Below, one piece after another: positions 55,226 through 64,000 of a stretch of DNA of 64,000 nt (position 1 is the first letter of the stretch; every line of letters begins with the position of its first letter). This DNA comes from Ramlibacter aurantiacus (GTDB taxonomy: Bacteria > Pseudomonadota > Gammaproteobacteria > Burkholderiales > Burkholderiaceae_C): positions 248,001 to 312,000 of the forward strand of contig NZ_JAEQNA010000004.1 of NCBI RefSeq assembly GCF_016722895.1. The letters are read 5' to 3'. Both the position numbers and the translations under genes were made by a program. The notes beneath the pieces were generated by a model, which was not told the DNA's origin, did not search any database, and saw only the letters and a program-made list of their open reading frames with translations.

Positions 55226-56650
55226 ATGACCGCTGCCACCCACTCCCAGCCCTTCGTCCCCGAGATCCGCCCGCGCGAGGTCCCGCCCGATTTCGTCACC
55301 GCCCTGCAGGACCGCTTCGGCAAGCAGTTGAGCACGGCCATGGCCGTGCGCGAACAGCACGGCCGCGACGAGTCGTCCTTCAGCGTGCCGCCACCGGCGG
55401 CGGTGGTGTTCGCACAGTCCACCCAGGATGTCGCCGACGTGGTGGCCCTGGCCGCCCGGTGGCAGGTGCCGGTCATTCCCTTCGGCGTCGGCTCCTCGCT
55501 GGAGGGGCATCTGCTGGCGGTGCAGGGCGGCATCAGCATCGACCTGGGTCGCATGAACCGGGTGCTGGCCATCCAGCCCGACGACCTCACCGTCACCGTG
55601 CAACCGGGCGTCACCCGCAAGCAGCTCAACGAGGAGCTTCGCAGCACCGGCCTGTTCTTCCCCATCGACCCTGGCGCCGACGCGACGCTGGGCGGCATGT
55701 GCGCCACCCGCGCCAGCGGCACCAACGCCGTGCGCTACGGCACCATGCGCGAGAACGTGCTGGCACTGGAAGTGGTCACCGCCAGCGGGGAGGTGGTGCG
55801 CACCGGCACCCGCGCGCCCAAGTCCTCGGCCGGCTACGACCTCACGCGCCTGTTCGTCGGCAGCGAAGGCACGCTGGGCGTGATCACCGAGGCCACGCTG
55901 CGCATCTACCCGCTGCCCGAGGCGGTGTCGGCGGCGATCTGCTCCTTTCCGGGCATCGAGGAGGCGGTCCGCACCACCATCGAGATCATCCAGCTGGGCG
56001 TGCCCATCGCCCGCGTCGAGCTGATCGACGCGCAGACCGTGCGCATGGTCAACGCGCACAGCAAGCTCACCCTGCGCGAAGAGCCCATGCTGCTGATGGA
56101 ATTCCACGGCTCGCCCGCCGGCGTCGAGGAGCAGGCCCGCACCGTGCAGGAGATCGCGGCCGGCCACGGCGGCCAGTCCTTCGAATGGGCCACCACGCCC
56201 GAGGAGCGCACCCGCCTGTGGACCGCGCGCCACAACGCCTACTTCGCCGCCATCCAGTCACGCCCCGGCTGCCGCGCCATCGCCACCGACACCTGCGTGC
56301 CGATCTCGCGCCTGGCCGATTGCCTGCTCGAATCCGTGCGCGAAGCCGACGCCAGCGGGCTGCCGTACTTCCTGGTGGGGCACGTGGGCGACGGCAACTT
56401 CCACTTCGGCTACCTGATCGACCCCGACGATGCGCGCGAGCGCGAGCGGGCCGAATCACTCAATCGCGCGCTGGTCGCCCGCGCGCTCGCCATGGAGGGC
56501 ACCTGCAGCGGCGAGCACGGCGTGGGGCTGCACAAGATGGCCTTTCTGCCCCAGGAAGCCGGCGAAGGCGCGGTGGCTCTGATGCGCACCATCAAGCGGG
56601 CGCTGGACCCGCACAACATCATGAACCCGGGGAAGATCTTCTCGCTCTAG
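55226..56650 (+). CDS. FAD-linked oxidase, D-lactate dehydrogenase (cytochrome)-like
   Basis: A 474-residue flavoprotein of the VAO fold. FAD motifs: VIPFGVGSSLEGH near residue 92, VTVQPGVT, PGADATLGGMCATRASGTNAVRYG near 155 and LFVGSEGTLGVITEATLRIYP. The C-terminal half has GHVGDGNFHFGYLID and GEHGVGLHKM, the catalytic His region. It fits the D-lactate/2-hydroxyacid dehydrogenase group, close to GlcD. It could in principle serve with the glcEF products 34 kb away; that is inference. Confidence 0.88.
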   Translation: MTAATHSQPFVPEIRPREVPPDFVTALQDRFGKQLSTAMAVREQHGRDESSFSVPPPAAVVFAQSTQDVADVVALAARWQVPVIPFGVGSSLEGHLLAVQGGISIDLGRMNRVLAIQPDDLTVTVQPGVTRKQLNEELRSTGLFFPIDPGADATLGGMCATRASGTNAVRYGTMRENVLALEVVTASGEVVRTGTRAPKSSAGYDLTRLFVGSEGTLGVITEATLRIYPLPEAVSAAICSFPGIEEAVRTTIEIIQLGVPIARVELIDAQTVRMVNAHSKLTLREEPMLLMEFHGSPAGVEEQARTVQEIAAGHGGQSFEWATTPEERTRLWTARHNAYFAAIQSRPGCRAIATDTCVPISRLADCLLESVREADASGLPYFLVGHVGDGNFHFGYLIDPDDARERERAESLNRALVARALAMEGTCSGEHGVGLHKMAFLPQEAGEGAVALMRTIKRALDPHNIMNPGKIFSL

Positions 56651-56671
56651 CCGCTTGCGGCGAGAGCCGCG

Positions 56672-57658
56672 CTAACCGGCCGGCTCGTACAGCCCGCGCT
56701 CACGGCCATGCAGGCGCGCAAGGCCCAGCAACGCATCGATGAAGGGCGTCTCTACGCCCGTGAGCTGCCCCAGCTCGCGCACCGCGCCCAGCAACGCGTC
56801 CAGTTCGATCGGCCGGCCCGCCTCGACGTCCTGCAGCATGGAGGTCTTGAAGGCGCCCAGCCTGGCCGTGATCTGGTGCCGGTCCTCGGGCTCCTGCTCG
56901 ATCGGGATGCCGATGCGCGCGCCGATCTCGCGCGCTTCGAGCATGGCGCGCGAGATGAAGTCGCGCACCAGCGGGTCGGCCATGATCTTGTCGGTGGTGG
57001 CGCCGGTGATCGCGCTCACGGGGTTGACGGTCATGTTGCCCCACAGCTTGTACCAGGCGTCCTTCTGGATCTGCGCGGACAGGTCGGTCTCGAAGCCGGC
57101 CTTCACCAGCCACTCGTGCAGCAGCCGCAGGCGCGGTGTCCGGTCGCCCGAGGGCTCGCCGATGATCAGGCGGTTGCCGAAGTGGTGCTTGACGAAGCCC
57201 GGCTCCAGCAGGGCGCAGCTGGCATGCACCACGCAGCCGATGATCTGCGAGCCGGGGATGCGTCGCGCGATCTCGCCCCCGGGGTCGATGCTTTGCAGCC
57301 GGTGCCCCGCCAGCGTGCCGCCGAAGCCCTCGAAGAACCACCAGGGAACACCGTTCATCGCGGTGAGCACCAGGGTCCGCGGCCCCAGCAACGGCCCGAT
57401 GCCGCGCGCCACTTCCGGCATGGCCGGCGCCTTGACGGCGATCACCACCAGGTCCTGCTCACCCAGCTCGGCGGGTTGGTTGCTGGCGCGCACGGGCGCA
57501 CCCAGCAGCTGCGACTGCGACTCCAGGCGCAGTCCCTGGGTGCGCAGGGCCTGCAGCGTGGCGCCGCGTGCGACCACGCTCACCTGCGCGCCGGCCTGCG
57601 CCAGCTTCACGCCCATCCAGCCGCCGATGGCCCCAGCCCCGTAAATGCAGACCTTCAT
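56672..57658 (-). CDS. Ketopantoate reductase (PanE/ApbA) family oxidoreductase
   Basis: A 328-residue NADPH-dependent reductase. The nucleotide motif YGAGAIGGWMGVKLAQAG opens the protein; AVKAPAMPEVA with the catalytic Lys, KLWGNMTVNPVSAITGAT with Lys and Asn, and the C-terminal helical domain are typical. Position at the end of the hpa strand, after a class II aldolase and an IlvD/Edd dehydratase, suggests it may act on another 2-oxo acid rather than ketopantoate. Confidence 0.85.
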   Translation of the reverse strand: MKVCIYGAGAIGGWMGVKLAQAGAQVSVVARGATLQALRTQGLRLESQSQLLGAPVRASNQPAELGEQDLVVIAVKAPAMPEVARGIGPLLGPRTLVLTAMNGVPWWFFEGFGGTLAGHRLQSIDPGGEIARRIPGSQIIGCVVHASCALLEPGFVKHHFGNRLIIGEPSGDRTPRLRLLHEWLVKAGFETDLSAQIQKDAWYKLWGNMTVNPVSAITGATTDKIMADPLVRDFISRAMLEAREIGARIGIPIEQEPEDRHQITARLGAFKTSMLQDVEAGRPIELDALLGAVRELGQLTGVETPFIDALLGLARLHGRERGLYEPAG

Positions 57659-57712
57659 GGATTCCGACCTCCGTCCGATGATCGCCCGACGATACCTCGC
57701 CGGCCCAGGGTC

Positions 57713-58483
57713 CTAGAGGACAGGCCGCGGCAGGCGCCGCACCATGGCGTCGAACACGTCCTGTCCGGCGCCCAGTCGCACGTCCCACTGCAGTGCGTCG
57801 GCCGAGGTCTTGCGCACCACGGCCTCGGGAATGGGAATGGCCGGGCCGAGCGCCGCCTGCGCCACCTGGATCTCGCAGGCGCGCTGCAGCGTCCACAGCC
57901 GCACGAAAGCCAGCGGCAACGTGGGTGCCCAGGCGAGCAGACCGTGGTTGCGCAGGATCACCAGCGGCTTGCCGTCCATGCTGGCCAGCAGGCGCGGCCC
58001 TTCGTCGGCGTGGATGGTGATGCCCTCGAAGTCGTGGTACGCCACCAGGCCGCCGAGCTGCGCCGAATAGAAGTTGTTCTGCGCCATCCCGCCCTGGGTG
58101 CAGGCCACGGCCACGCCGGCGGTGGTGTGCGTGTGCATCACGCAGTGGGCCTCGGGCACGCCCTCGTGGATGGCGGCGTGCACGGTGAAGCCGGCCGGGT
58201 TCACCGACCAGCGCGTGTCCTGCAGCTTGTTGCCCTGCAGGTCGACCTTGACCAGGTTGTCCGGCGTGACCTCGCTGTAATGCAGGCCGAACGGGTTGAT
58301 CAGGAAGTGCTTCTGGCCGCCGGTGACGCTGTCGGGCAGCCGCACCGTGATGTGGTTGTAGATCATCTCCACCCAGCCCAGCATGTCGAACACGCGGTAG
58401 CAGGCGGCCAGCTGCACGCGGGCCTGCCACTCGTCGGGGTGCATGCCGGCAGGTGCGGCGGCGGGCTTGTCGGCGGCGTTCAT
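57713..58483 (-). CDS. Class II aldolase/adducin-family protein
   Basis: A 256-residue zinc aldolase-type fold. MIYNHITVRLPD near residue 40, CVMHTHTTAGVAV near 115 (zinc His-x-His) and ILRNHGLLAWAPTLPLAFVRLWTLQRACEIQV near 190 are the hallmarks. It may be an aldolase or a decarboxylase. It sits 31 bases after the dehydratase stop and 54 bases before the reductase start, so the three are probably co-transcribed. Confidence 0.86.
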   Translation of the reverse strand: MNAADKPAAAPAGMHPDEWQARVQLAACYRVFDMLGWVEMIYNHITVRLPDSVTGGQKHFLINPFGLHYSEVTPDNLVKVDLQGNKLQDTRWSVNPAGFTVHAAIHEGVPEAHCVMHTHTTAGVAVACTQGGMAQNNFYSAQLGGLVAYHDFEGITIHADEGPRLLASMDGKPLVILRNHGLLAWAPTLPLAFVRLWTLQRACEIQVAQAALGPAIPIPEAVVRKTSADALQWDVRLGAGQDVFDAMVRRLPRPVL

Positions 58484-58514
58484 GGGCTTGTACTCCTTGG
58501 TGTGCCGGGATCGA

Positions 58515-60239
58515 TCAGGTTTCGTCGCGCAGCCAGACCACCCCGCCGGAGTGCGTCACCGCCCCCTGGTGGCTGGGGCGGACGGTGGCGGCGTATTTCT
58601 CCAGCAGGCCGCCGCGCGGCGCCGCACGCGGCAGGCGCTCGGCCAGGCGGGTGGCCAGTTGTTCGGGGGTGAGGTCCACTTCGATGCGCCGGGCCTGTGG
58701 CCGGGCGTCGATGTGGATGCGGTCGCCGTCGCGCAGGGCGGCGATGGGCCCGCCGTCGGCGGCCTCGGGCCCGGCGTAGCCGATGCACAGGCCGCGGGTC
58801 GCGCCGGAGAAGCGGCCATCGGTCAGCAGGGCCACCCGGTCGCCCATGCCCTGGCCATAGAGCAGCGCGGTGATGCCCAGCATCTCGCGCATGCCCGGGC
58901 TGCCGCGCGGGCCTTCGTTGCGGATCACCAGCACGTCGCCGGCCTGGTAGCGCCGGTGCTGCACCGCCTCCTGCGCGTCTTCCTCGCACTCGAAGACACG
59001 GGCCGGGCCGCTGAACACCAAGGTGGCCAGGCCCGCGGTCTTCAGCAGGGCGCCGTCCGGGCAAAGGTTGCCCTTGAGCACCGCCACCCCACCTTCGGCG
59101 GCGCGGGCGTTCTCGACGCGGCGCACCACCTCGCCGTCGGGATCGGGGGCGTGGGCGAGTTCCTCGGCCAGCGTGCGGCCGGTGCAGGTGAGCGCGTCGC
59201 CGTGCAGGAAGCCGCCGCGCAGCAGCTCGCGCAGGATCACCCCGGCGCCGCCGATCTCGTGCACGTCGCGCGCATGGAAGCGTCCGCCGGGGCTGAGGTC
59301 GCCGATCAGCGGCGTGCGGGCGAACACCTCGGCCACGTCGTCCAGGTGGAAGCGGATGCCGGCCTCGTGCGCGATGGCCGGCAGGTGCAGCGCCGCGTTG
59401 GTCGAGCCGCCGGTGGCCGAGACCACGGCGCAGGCGTTCTCCAGCGCCTGGCGCGTCACCACCTCGCGCGGCAGCGGGGCGTCGCCCGACACCGCGCGCA
59501 TCAGGATGCGCGCGGCACGCCTCAGCATCGGCGCGCGTTCGCTGTAGACGGCGGGGATCATGGACGAGCCGATCGGCGCCAGCCCCAGCGCCTCGGACAC
59601 CATGCCCATGGTGTTGGCCGTGAACTGGCCGGCGCAGGCGCCCGCGGTCGGGATGCAGGCGTGGGTCACGGCCGCGAGGTCCTCGGCCGTGGCGTCGCCG
59701 GTGAGCACGCGGCCGATGGTCTCGTAGTTGTGCACGGCGTTGATGTCCTGCCCGTGCAGCCGTCCGGGCAGCGCCGCGCCGCCGTGCACGAACACGCCCG
59801 GCACGTTGCAGCGCACGATGCCCATCATCAGCCCGGGCAGGTTCTTGTCGCAGGCGCCGATCGCGAAGATGCCGTCCCACTGGTGGCCGCGCGTGGACGC
59901 CTCCACGCTGTCGGCGATCAGCTCGCGCGAGATCAGCGAGAAGCGCATGCCCGAATGCGCCATGGTCAGGCCGTCGGAGACCGACACCACCGGGCATTCG
60001 TGCGGCATGCCGCCGGCGGCGTAGATGCCGGTCTTGGCATGCTGCGCCTGCTCGCGCAGGTTGGCGTTGCACGGGCTCATCTCGCCGCCCGTGTGGAACA
60101 CGCCGATGTGCGCGCGCGCGATGTCGTCGTCGTCCTGCCCGAGGGCATGCAGGAAGCCGCGCGAGCTGGCACGCAGCAGGCCTTCGTGCATGGTGGCCGA
60201 CCGCAGCCGGCGCGGGGTGCTCGAATCCGATCCGCTCAT
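58515..60239 (-). CDS. IlvD/Edd-family dehydratase
   Basis: A 574-residue Fe-S dehydratase. Cluster ligands appear in MSPCNANL near residue 55, GACDKNLPG near 128 and [18 protein letters not shown] near 195; SDGRFSG-type [16 protein letters not shown] and GGVVWLRDE occur near the C-terminus. It could be a dihydroxy-acid dehydratase or a sugar-acid dehydratase; the context, 10 bases after hpaI and ahead of an aldolase and a 2-oxo-acid reductase, favours a catabolic substrate. Start at 60239; ATG at MHEGLL is a later option. Confidence 0.85.
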   Translation of the reverse strand: MSGSDSSTPRRLRSATMHEGLLRASSRGFLHALGQDDDDIARAHIGVFHTGGEMSPCNANLREQAQHAKTGIYAAGGMPHECPVVSVSDGLTMAHSGMRFSLISRELIADSVEASTRGHQWDGIFAIGACDKNLPGLMMGIVRCNVPGVFVHGGAALPGRLHGQDINAVHNYETIGRVLTGDATAEDLAAVTHACIPTAGACAGQFTANTMGMVSEALGLAPIGSSMIPAVYSERAPMLRRAARILMRAVSGDAPLPREVVTRQALENACAVVSATGGSTNAALHLPAIAHEAGIRFHLDDVAEVFARTPLIGDLSPGGRFHARDVHEIGGAGVILRELLRGGFLHGDALTCTGRTLAEELAHAPDPDGEVVRRVENARAAEGGVAVLKGNLCPDGALLKTAGLATLVFSGPARVFECEEDAQEAVQHRRYQAGDVLVIRNEGPRGSPGMREMLGITALLYGQGMGDRVALLTDGRFSGATRGLCIGYAGPEAADGGPIAALRDGDRIHIDARPQARRIEVDLTPEQLATRLAERLPRAAPRGGLLEKYAATVRPSHQGAVTHSGGVVWLRDET

Positions 60240-60249
60240 GGCCGGGTCC

Positions 60250-61065
60250 TCAGTAGGTCGAACCGGCGACGGGTGCGGGCGCCGGCACATCGCTCTTGAA
60301 CCGCGCCGCCAGCGCGCTGGTGCTGCGTGCCAGCAGGTTGGTGTCCAGGCCCACGGCGACGAAGGTGGCGCCCAGCGACAGGTAGCGCCGTGCCAGCGCC
60401 TCGTCGGCGGTGAGGATGCCAGCGGCCTTGCCCGAGCGCCCGATGCGCCCGATGGCGTCCTCGACGGCCTCCTGCACCGCCGGGTGCCCGGCGTTGCCGC
60501 CGTGGCCCAGGGACGCGGCCAGGTCGGTGGGGCCGATGAACACGCCGTCCACGCCGTCCAGCGCGGCGATCGCGTCGAGGTGGTCCAGGCCCGCCTGGCT
60601 TTCGATCTGCAGCAGCATGCAGACCTGCGCATTGGCTTCCTGCGCGTAGCGCGGCATGCGCCCCCAGCGCGAGGCGCGGGCGCCGGCCATGCCGCGCAGT
60701 CCGTCGCCCGGGTAGCGGGCACAGCGCACGATGGCCGCCGCCTGCTCGGGCGTTTCCACCATGGGCACCAGCAGCGTCTGGTAGCCGATGTCCAGGTACT
60801 GCTTGATCAGCGCCTGCCCGGCGTGGCCGTGGCCCACCGGCACCCGGGCGACGGCGTGCGTCGTCGGGTAGCCGGCGATCGCCTGGGCCTGGCCCAGCAG
60901 CGTCTGCAGGTCGTTGGGCGAATGCTCGCCGTCCACCAGCAGCCAGTCGAAGCCGGCGCCGGCGCAGATCTCGGCGGTGTAGGCGTTGGCCAGGCCCAGC
61001 CACAGGCCGATCTGCGGGCGCTTGGCGGCCAGCGCCGCCTTGAAGGGGTTCACGAGTGTCTGCAT
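60250..61065 (-). CDS. hpaI: 4-hydroxy-2-oxo-heptane-1,7-dioate aldolase HpaI
   Basis: A 271-residue class II pyruvate aldolase that ends the homoprotocatechuate pathway, giving pyruvate and succinic semialdehyde. [34 protein letters not shown] near residues 20-52, in pieces, LLQIES (metal Glu near 152) and [14 protein letters not shown] (metal Asp near 178) are the HpcH/HpaI signatures. It follows hpaH by seven bases. Confidence 0.93.
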   Translation of the reverse strand: MQTLVNPFKAALAAKRPQIGLWLGLANAYTAEICAGAGFDWLLVDGEHSPNDLQTLLGQAQAIAGYPTTHAVARVPVGHGHAGQALIKQYLDIGYQTLLVPMVETPEQAAAIVRCARYPGDGLRGMAGARASRWGRMPRYAQEANAQVCMLLQIESQAGLDHLDAIAALDGVDGVFIGPTDLAASLGHGGNAGHPAVQEAVEDAIGRIGRSGKAAGILTADEALARRYLSLGATFVAVGLDTNLLARSTSALAARFKSDVPAPAPVAGSTY

Positions 61066-61072
61066 GGTGGTC

Positions 61073-61873
61073 TCAGGCGAAATGGAACTCGAAGCGGCCC
61101 AGCGTGCCGTAGTCGGCCTCGAACCGGTCGCCGGCACGCGCCGCCACGGGTCGCGTGAACGAGCCGGCCAGCACCAGCTCGCCCGCTTCCAGGCATTCGC
61201 CCCAGGGGGCGAGCTTGCCGGCCAGCCAGGCCACGCCGATGGCCGGGTGCCCTTGCACGCCGGCGGCCAGCCCGGTCTCCTCGACCACGCCGTTGCAGCG
61301 CAGGATGGCGCCGCACCAGGGCAGGTCGAGTTCGCGCGGCGCCGCCTTGCGGCCGGCGGGAATCACCCCGGCATTGGCGGCGTTGTCGCTGATGGTGTCC
61401 TGCACCCGGCGCATGGCGCGGGTATGGCGGTCGAACTGCTCGATGCGCGAGTCGATGATCTCGATGGCCGGCTGCACGTACTCGGTGGCGTCGAGCACGT
61501 CATCGACGCCGAGCCCTTCGCCCTGCAGCCGGCGCTTGAGGACGAAGGCGAGTTCGACCTCCACCCGCGGCGCGATGAAGCGGCTGGTGGGAATGGCGCC
61601 CGGCTCGAAGAACATGTCGTCGAGCAGGGTGCCGTAATCCGGTTCGTCGATCTGGCTGGACAGCTGCATGGCGCGCGAGGTCAGTCCGATCTTGTGCCCA
61701 CGCACCTGCCGGCCCTCGGCCCGCTTCATCGCCACCCAGGCGCGCGAGATGGCGTAGCCGTCCTCGAGCGTCATGCCGGGAAAGCGCTTGCTGAAGTGCT
61801 CCACCTGCACGCGGGTGCGTTCGCTCTGGTGGAGTTCGGCGGCGAGGGCCTGGATCTGGTCGGGAGTGAGCAT
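61073..61873 (-). CDS. hpaH: 2-oxo-hept-4-ene-1,7-dioate hydratase HpaH
   Basis: A 266-residue hydratase of the FAH-like fold. [14 protein letters not shown] near residue 58, [16 protein letters not shown] near 100 (metal ligands Glu-x-Glu), [13 protein letters not shown] near 135 and [30 protein letters not shown] near 215, in pieces, are typical. It adds water to the ring-cleavage product ahead of the HpaI aldolase. It lies between hpaF and hpaI. Confidence 0.94.
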   Translation of the reverse strand: MLTPDQIQALAAELHQSERTRVQVEHFSKRFPGMTLEDGYAISRAWVAMKRAEGRQVRGHKIGLTSRAMQLSSQIDEPDYGTLLDDMFFEPGAIPTSRFIAPRVEVELAFVLKRRLQGEGLGVDDVLDATEYVQPAIEIIDSRIEQFDRHTRAMRRVQDTISDNAANAGVIPAGRKAAPRELDLPWCGAILRCNGVVEETGLAAGVQGHPAIGVAWLAGKLAPWGECLEAGELVLAGSFTRPVAARAGDRFEADYGTLGRFEFHFA

Positions 61874-61898
61874 GGACGGGGGGGTGGGAAAAAGGAGA

Positions 61899-62300
61899 TC
61901 AAGGAAACAAGCCGTGCAGCGAGCTGTGCTTGCCGTCGTACACCTGCCCCGGGCTTTCGTCGACCTGCACGGTGATGCCGATCGGCTCGTCGTCGAAGAT
62001 GGGCGCGAAGTGGCGCTTGACGGTGGCCAGCAGCGTGTCGCCTGCCGCCCGTTTCACCGCGTCGCTGCGGCCCTGGCCCATGCGCAGGTTGAGGTACATG
62101 AAGGCATAGTCGCGCCGGCCGTCGGCCACCGCGTAGTGCCGCGCGGGGTAGGCCAGCACGCGGGTGCCGCCGGTGGGGAACACGGGTTTTCCGGCTTCGT
62201 CGCGCAGCGCCAGCATGGCGTCGGCCAGGCTGCGGCACAGCGCGTCCAGATCGGTCTTGCCCTCGAGGTTGGGCGTGTAGAGGATGACCAGGTGCGGCAT
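61899..62300 (-). CDS. hpaF: 5-carboxymethyl-2-hydroxymuconate isomerase HpaF
   Basis: A 133-residue tautomerase-superfamily protein. The mature chain begins [17 protein letters not shown]; Pro2 is the catalytic proton carrier of the family. [22 protein letters not shown] near residue 75 is the other recognisable block. It isomerises the dehydrogenated ring-cleavage product. The start is five bases after the hpaD stop. Confidence 0.93.
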   Translation of the reverse strand: MPHLVILYTPNLEGKTDLDALCRSLADAMLALRDEAGKPVFPTGGTRVLAYPARHYAVADGRRDYAFMYLNLRMGQGRSDAVKRAAGDTLLATVKRHFAPIFDDEPIGITVQVDESPGQVYDGKHSSLHGLFP

Positions 62301-62305
62301 GGGGC

Positions 62306-63232
62306 TCAGAGCCGGCTGCTGATGGCGGTGTAGCCCTCGGCCGAGGAGGCGCGCGCCTTGGGGATGGCGCCGCCGGACTGCGGCGTGACCGGGAACACGG
62401 CGTTGATCTGCCCCGTGCCCGAGGCGCCGAAGTAGGGCGTGACCACCTCGGCCCGGCCGTCATAGTCGGACCAGCCCAGCGCGCCCAGCAGCATGGCGGT
62501 GTCGTGCATGAAGCCTTCGCCGTGGCCCTTGGCCGCGTACTCCGGCAACATGCCGCAGAAGGTCTTCCACTCGCCCTGTTCCCACAGCCGCACCACGTCG
62601 CGATCGAGCGTCTCCAAGAAGGGGCTCCAGATCTTGAAGCCGTACTCGGGGGCCAACCCGTTCTGCGCGAAGCGGTGCGACAACGAACCGCTGGCGAACA
62701 CCGCCACCGTGCCGTCGTAGCGCTCTTCCACGGCGCGCCGGATGGCCCAGCCCAGGCGCGCGCTGTCATCGAGGTAGTGGGCCATGCACAGGGCCGACAC
62801 CGACACCACCTTGAAGTGCTGGTCGGCATTCATGTAGCGCATGGGCACCAGCGTGCCGTACTCGGGATTGAGGGTGGTGGCGTCGTGCGCCAGCGTCTCC
62901 ACGCCCATCTCGTTGGCCACCTCGGCCAGCAGCCGGCCCAGCGTCGGGTTGCCCGGGAACTCGAAGGGCAGGTTGCTGATGAAGTGCGGCAGCTCGTTGC
63001 TGGTGTACAGCCCCTTCCAGCGGGGCGCGCAGTTGATGTGGTAGTTGGCGTTGACCAGCCAGTGCGTGTCGAACACCACGATGGTGTCCACGCCCAGTTC
63101 GCGGCAGCGGCGGCCGATCTCGACGTGCCCGTCGATGGCGTCCTGGCGCGAGCCCTTGCGCGCGCCGTCCAGCTCGCTCAGGTACATCGAGGGCACGTGC
63201 GTGATCTTGGCGGCGAGTGCGAGCGTGCCCAT
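62306..63232 (-). CDS. hpaD: 3,4-dihydroxyphenylacetate 2,3-dioxygenase HpaD
   Basis: A 308-residue class III (LigB-type) extradiol dioxygenase that opens the homoprotocatechuate ring. ITHVPSMYLSELDG near residue 10 holds an iron His, VVFDTHWLVNANYHINC near 52 the second conserved His region, and SGSLSHRFAQNG near 178 another. The ATG at 63232 is only two bases from the hpaE stop, so the genes are tightly coupled. Confidence 0.94.
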   Translation of the reverse strand: MGTLALAAKITHVPSMYLSELDGARKGSRQDAIDGHVEIGRRCRELGVDTIVVFDTHWLVNANYHINCAPRWKGLYTSNELPHFISNLPFEFPGNPTLGRLLAEVANEMGVETLAHDATTLNPEYGTLVPMRYMNADQHFKVVSVSALCMAHYLDDSARLGWAIRRAVEERYDGTVAVFASGSLSHRFAQNGLAPEYGFKIWSPFLETLDRDVVRLWEQGEWKTFCGMLPEYAAKGHGEGFMHDTAMLLGALGWSDYDGRAEVVTPYFGASGTGQINAVFPVTPQSGGAIPKARASSAEGYTAISSRL

Positions 63233-63234
63233 GG

Positions 63235-64000
63235 TCAGGCTCCCCAGTGGGGGATGGGGTGCGAGCCCAGGGACACCGCGACGTTCTTGGGTTCGAGGAA
63301 GACCTCGTAGCTCCAGGTGCCGCCCTCGCGCCCGGTGCCCGAGGCCTTGGTGCCGCCGAAGGGCTGCCGCAGGTCGCGCACGTTCTGGCTGTTGACGAAG
63401 CACATGCCGGCCTCGATGGCGGCGGCCACGCGGTGCGCGCGACCGATGTTCTCGGTGAAGACGTAGCTGGACAGCCCGTAGTCGATGTCGTTGGCGATGC
63501 GGATGGCGTCGGCTTCGTCCTTGAACGGAATGAGGCAGGCCACGGGCCCGAAGATCTCGTCCTGGGCGATGGCCATGCGGTTGTCCACGTCGGCGAACAC
63601 CGTGGGCAGCACGTAGTGGCCCTTCTTCACCCGATCCGGCAGTTGCGGCGTGTCCAGCCCGCCGCAGACCAGCGTGGCGCCTTCCTGCACGCCGCGTTCG
63701 ATGTAGCCGCGCACCTTGGCCAGGTGGCCGGCCGAGATCATGGGGCCGACGATGGTGCGCTCGTCCTGCGGGTCGCCCACGGTGATGCGGCGCGCACGCT
63801 CGGCGAACTTCTGCACGAACTCGGCGTAGATGGATTGCTGCACCAGGATGCGGCTGCCGGCGGTGCAGCGCTCGCCGTTGTTGGAGAAGATCATGAACAC
63901 CGCCGCATCCAGTGCGCGCGCGGGGTCGGCGTCGTCGAAGATCACGAACGGGCTCTTGCCGCCCAGCTCCATGCTGAACTTCTTCAGCCCCGCCTCCTTG
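63235..64000 (-). CDS. hpaE: 5-carboxymethyl-2-hydroxymuconate semialdehyde dehydrogenase HpaE, C-terminal part
   Basis: The C-terminal 254 residues of an NAD-dependent aldehyde dehydrogenase; the start lies beyond the right edge. MELGGKSPFVIFDDAD opens the visible part, the catalytic Cys is in NNGERCTAGSR, and EIFGPV with PFGGTKASGTGREGG follows. The call as HpaE rests on the family and on its place directly upstream of hpaD in the same strand. Confidence 0.9.
   Translation of the reverse strand, partial: KEAGLKKFSMELGGKSPFVIFDDADPARALDAAVFMIFSNNGERCTAGSRILVQQSIYAEFVQKFAERARRITVGDPQDERTIVGPMISAGHLAKVRGYIERGVQEGATLVCGGLDTPQLPDRVKKGHYVLPTVFADVDNRMAIAQDEIFGPVACLIPFKDEADAIRIANDIDYGLSSYVFTENIGRAHRVAAAIEAGMCFVNSQNVRDLRQPFGGTKASGTGREGGTWSYEVFLEPKNVAVSLGSHPIPHWGA

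Overview
The window is a G+C-rich (roughly two-thirds or more), gene-dense chromosomal segment with no mobile elements, phage genes or CRISPR. The gene content points to a free-living aerobic betaproteobacterium of the order Burkholderiales, probably Comamonadaceae (a Ramlibacter- or Variovorax-like organism). Supporting this are a methionine synthase split over two genes, an mnmG-rsmG-parA-parB block, a torF-glnK-amt unit, a GTP-dependent PEP carboxykinase, a homoprotocatechuate (hpa) operon, and the stop-adjacent GC-rich repeats. The taxonomic placement is inference, not a search result.

Layout. 1-2145: a ybhP-clsB-ybhN-like unit (cardiolipin synthase B), truncated at the left edge. 2398-3665: a PagL-like lipid A deacylase, a repeat block and a Spy-like periplasmic protein. 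3735-7658: copper homeostasis (cueR, copZ, copA) with two divergent CueR-type promoters, followed by a hemerythrin-domain gene and a cysteine-cluster gene; two FNR/ANR-like palindromes lie in this cluster. 7934-12971: mnmG, rsmG, parA, an RBBP9-like hydrolase and parB, with three parS-like sites buried in the mnmG and rsmG coding sequences. 13010-18929: alr, lplT, a DMT exporter, a CPBP protease, panB and panC. 18959-22983: glcF, glcE, an SMP-30-type lactonase and a short kinase-like protein. 22994-25655: the amt-glnK-torF nitrogen unit behind a sigma-54-like promoter. 25870-28200: comM and an unrecognised membrane protein. 28332-36010: the two halves of methionine synthase on either side of a large hybrid histidine kinase. 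36068-40532: recQ, a DUF3297 gene and a tandem AAA+ ATPase. 40647-44936: threonine ammonia-lyase, a 59-residue membrane peptide, pckG and small membrane proteins. 45054-49313: a LysR regulator with a phosphoesterase, a UspA protein, an alpha/beta hydrolase, a flavin reductase and a MarR regulator. 49323-56650: glutathione-dependent formaldehyde detoxification, an EamA transporter, an NCS2 permease, a cobalamin adenosyltransferase, a secreted EF-hand protein and a D-lactate dehydrogenase-like enzyme. 56672-64000: the 3' part of a homoprotocatechuate meta-cleavage operon (hpaE partial, D, F, H, I) followed on the same strand by IlvD/Edd-type dehydratase, class II aldolase and ketopantoate-reductase-like genes.

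No wholly new multi-gene system is evident. The strongest unexpected signals are regulatory or structural: the coding-sequence parS sites, the paired CueR promoters with a probably leaderless copA message, the FNR-like boxes around copA and the hemerythrin gene, the stop-codon-adjacent repeat family with compensating stem changes, the sigma-54/NtrC-like region before torF-glnK-amt, and several proteins with unassigned jobs (the tandem AAA+ protein, the degenerate kinase-like protein, the 27484-28200 membrane protein).
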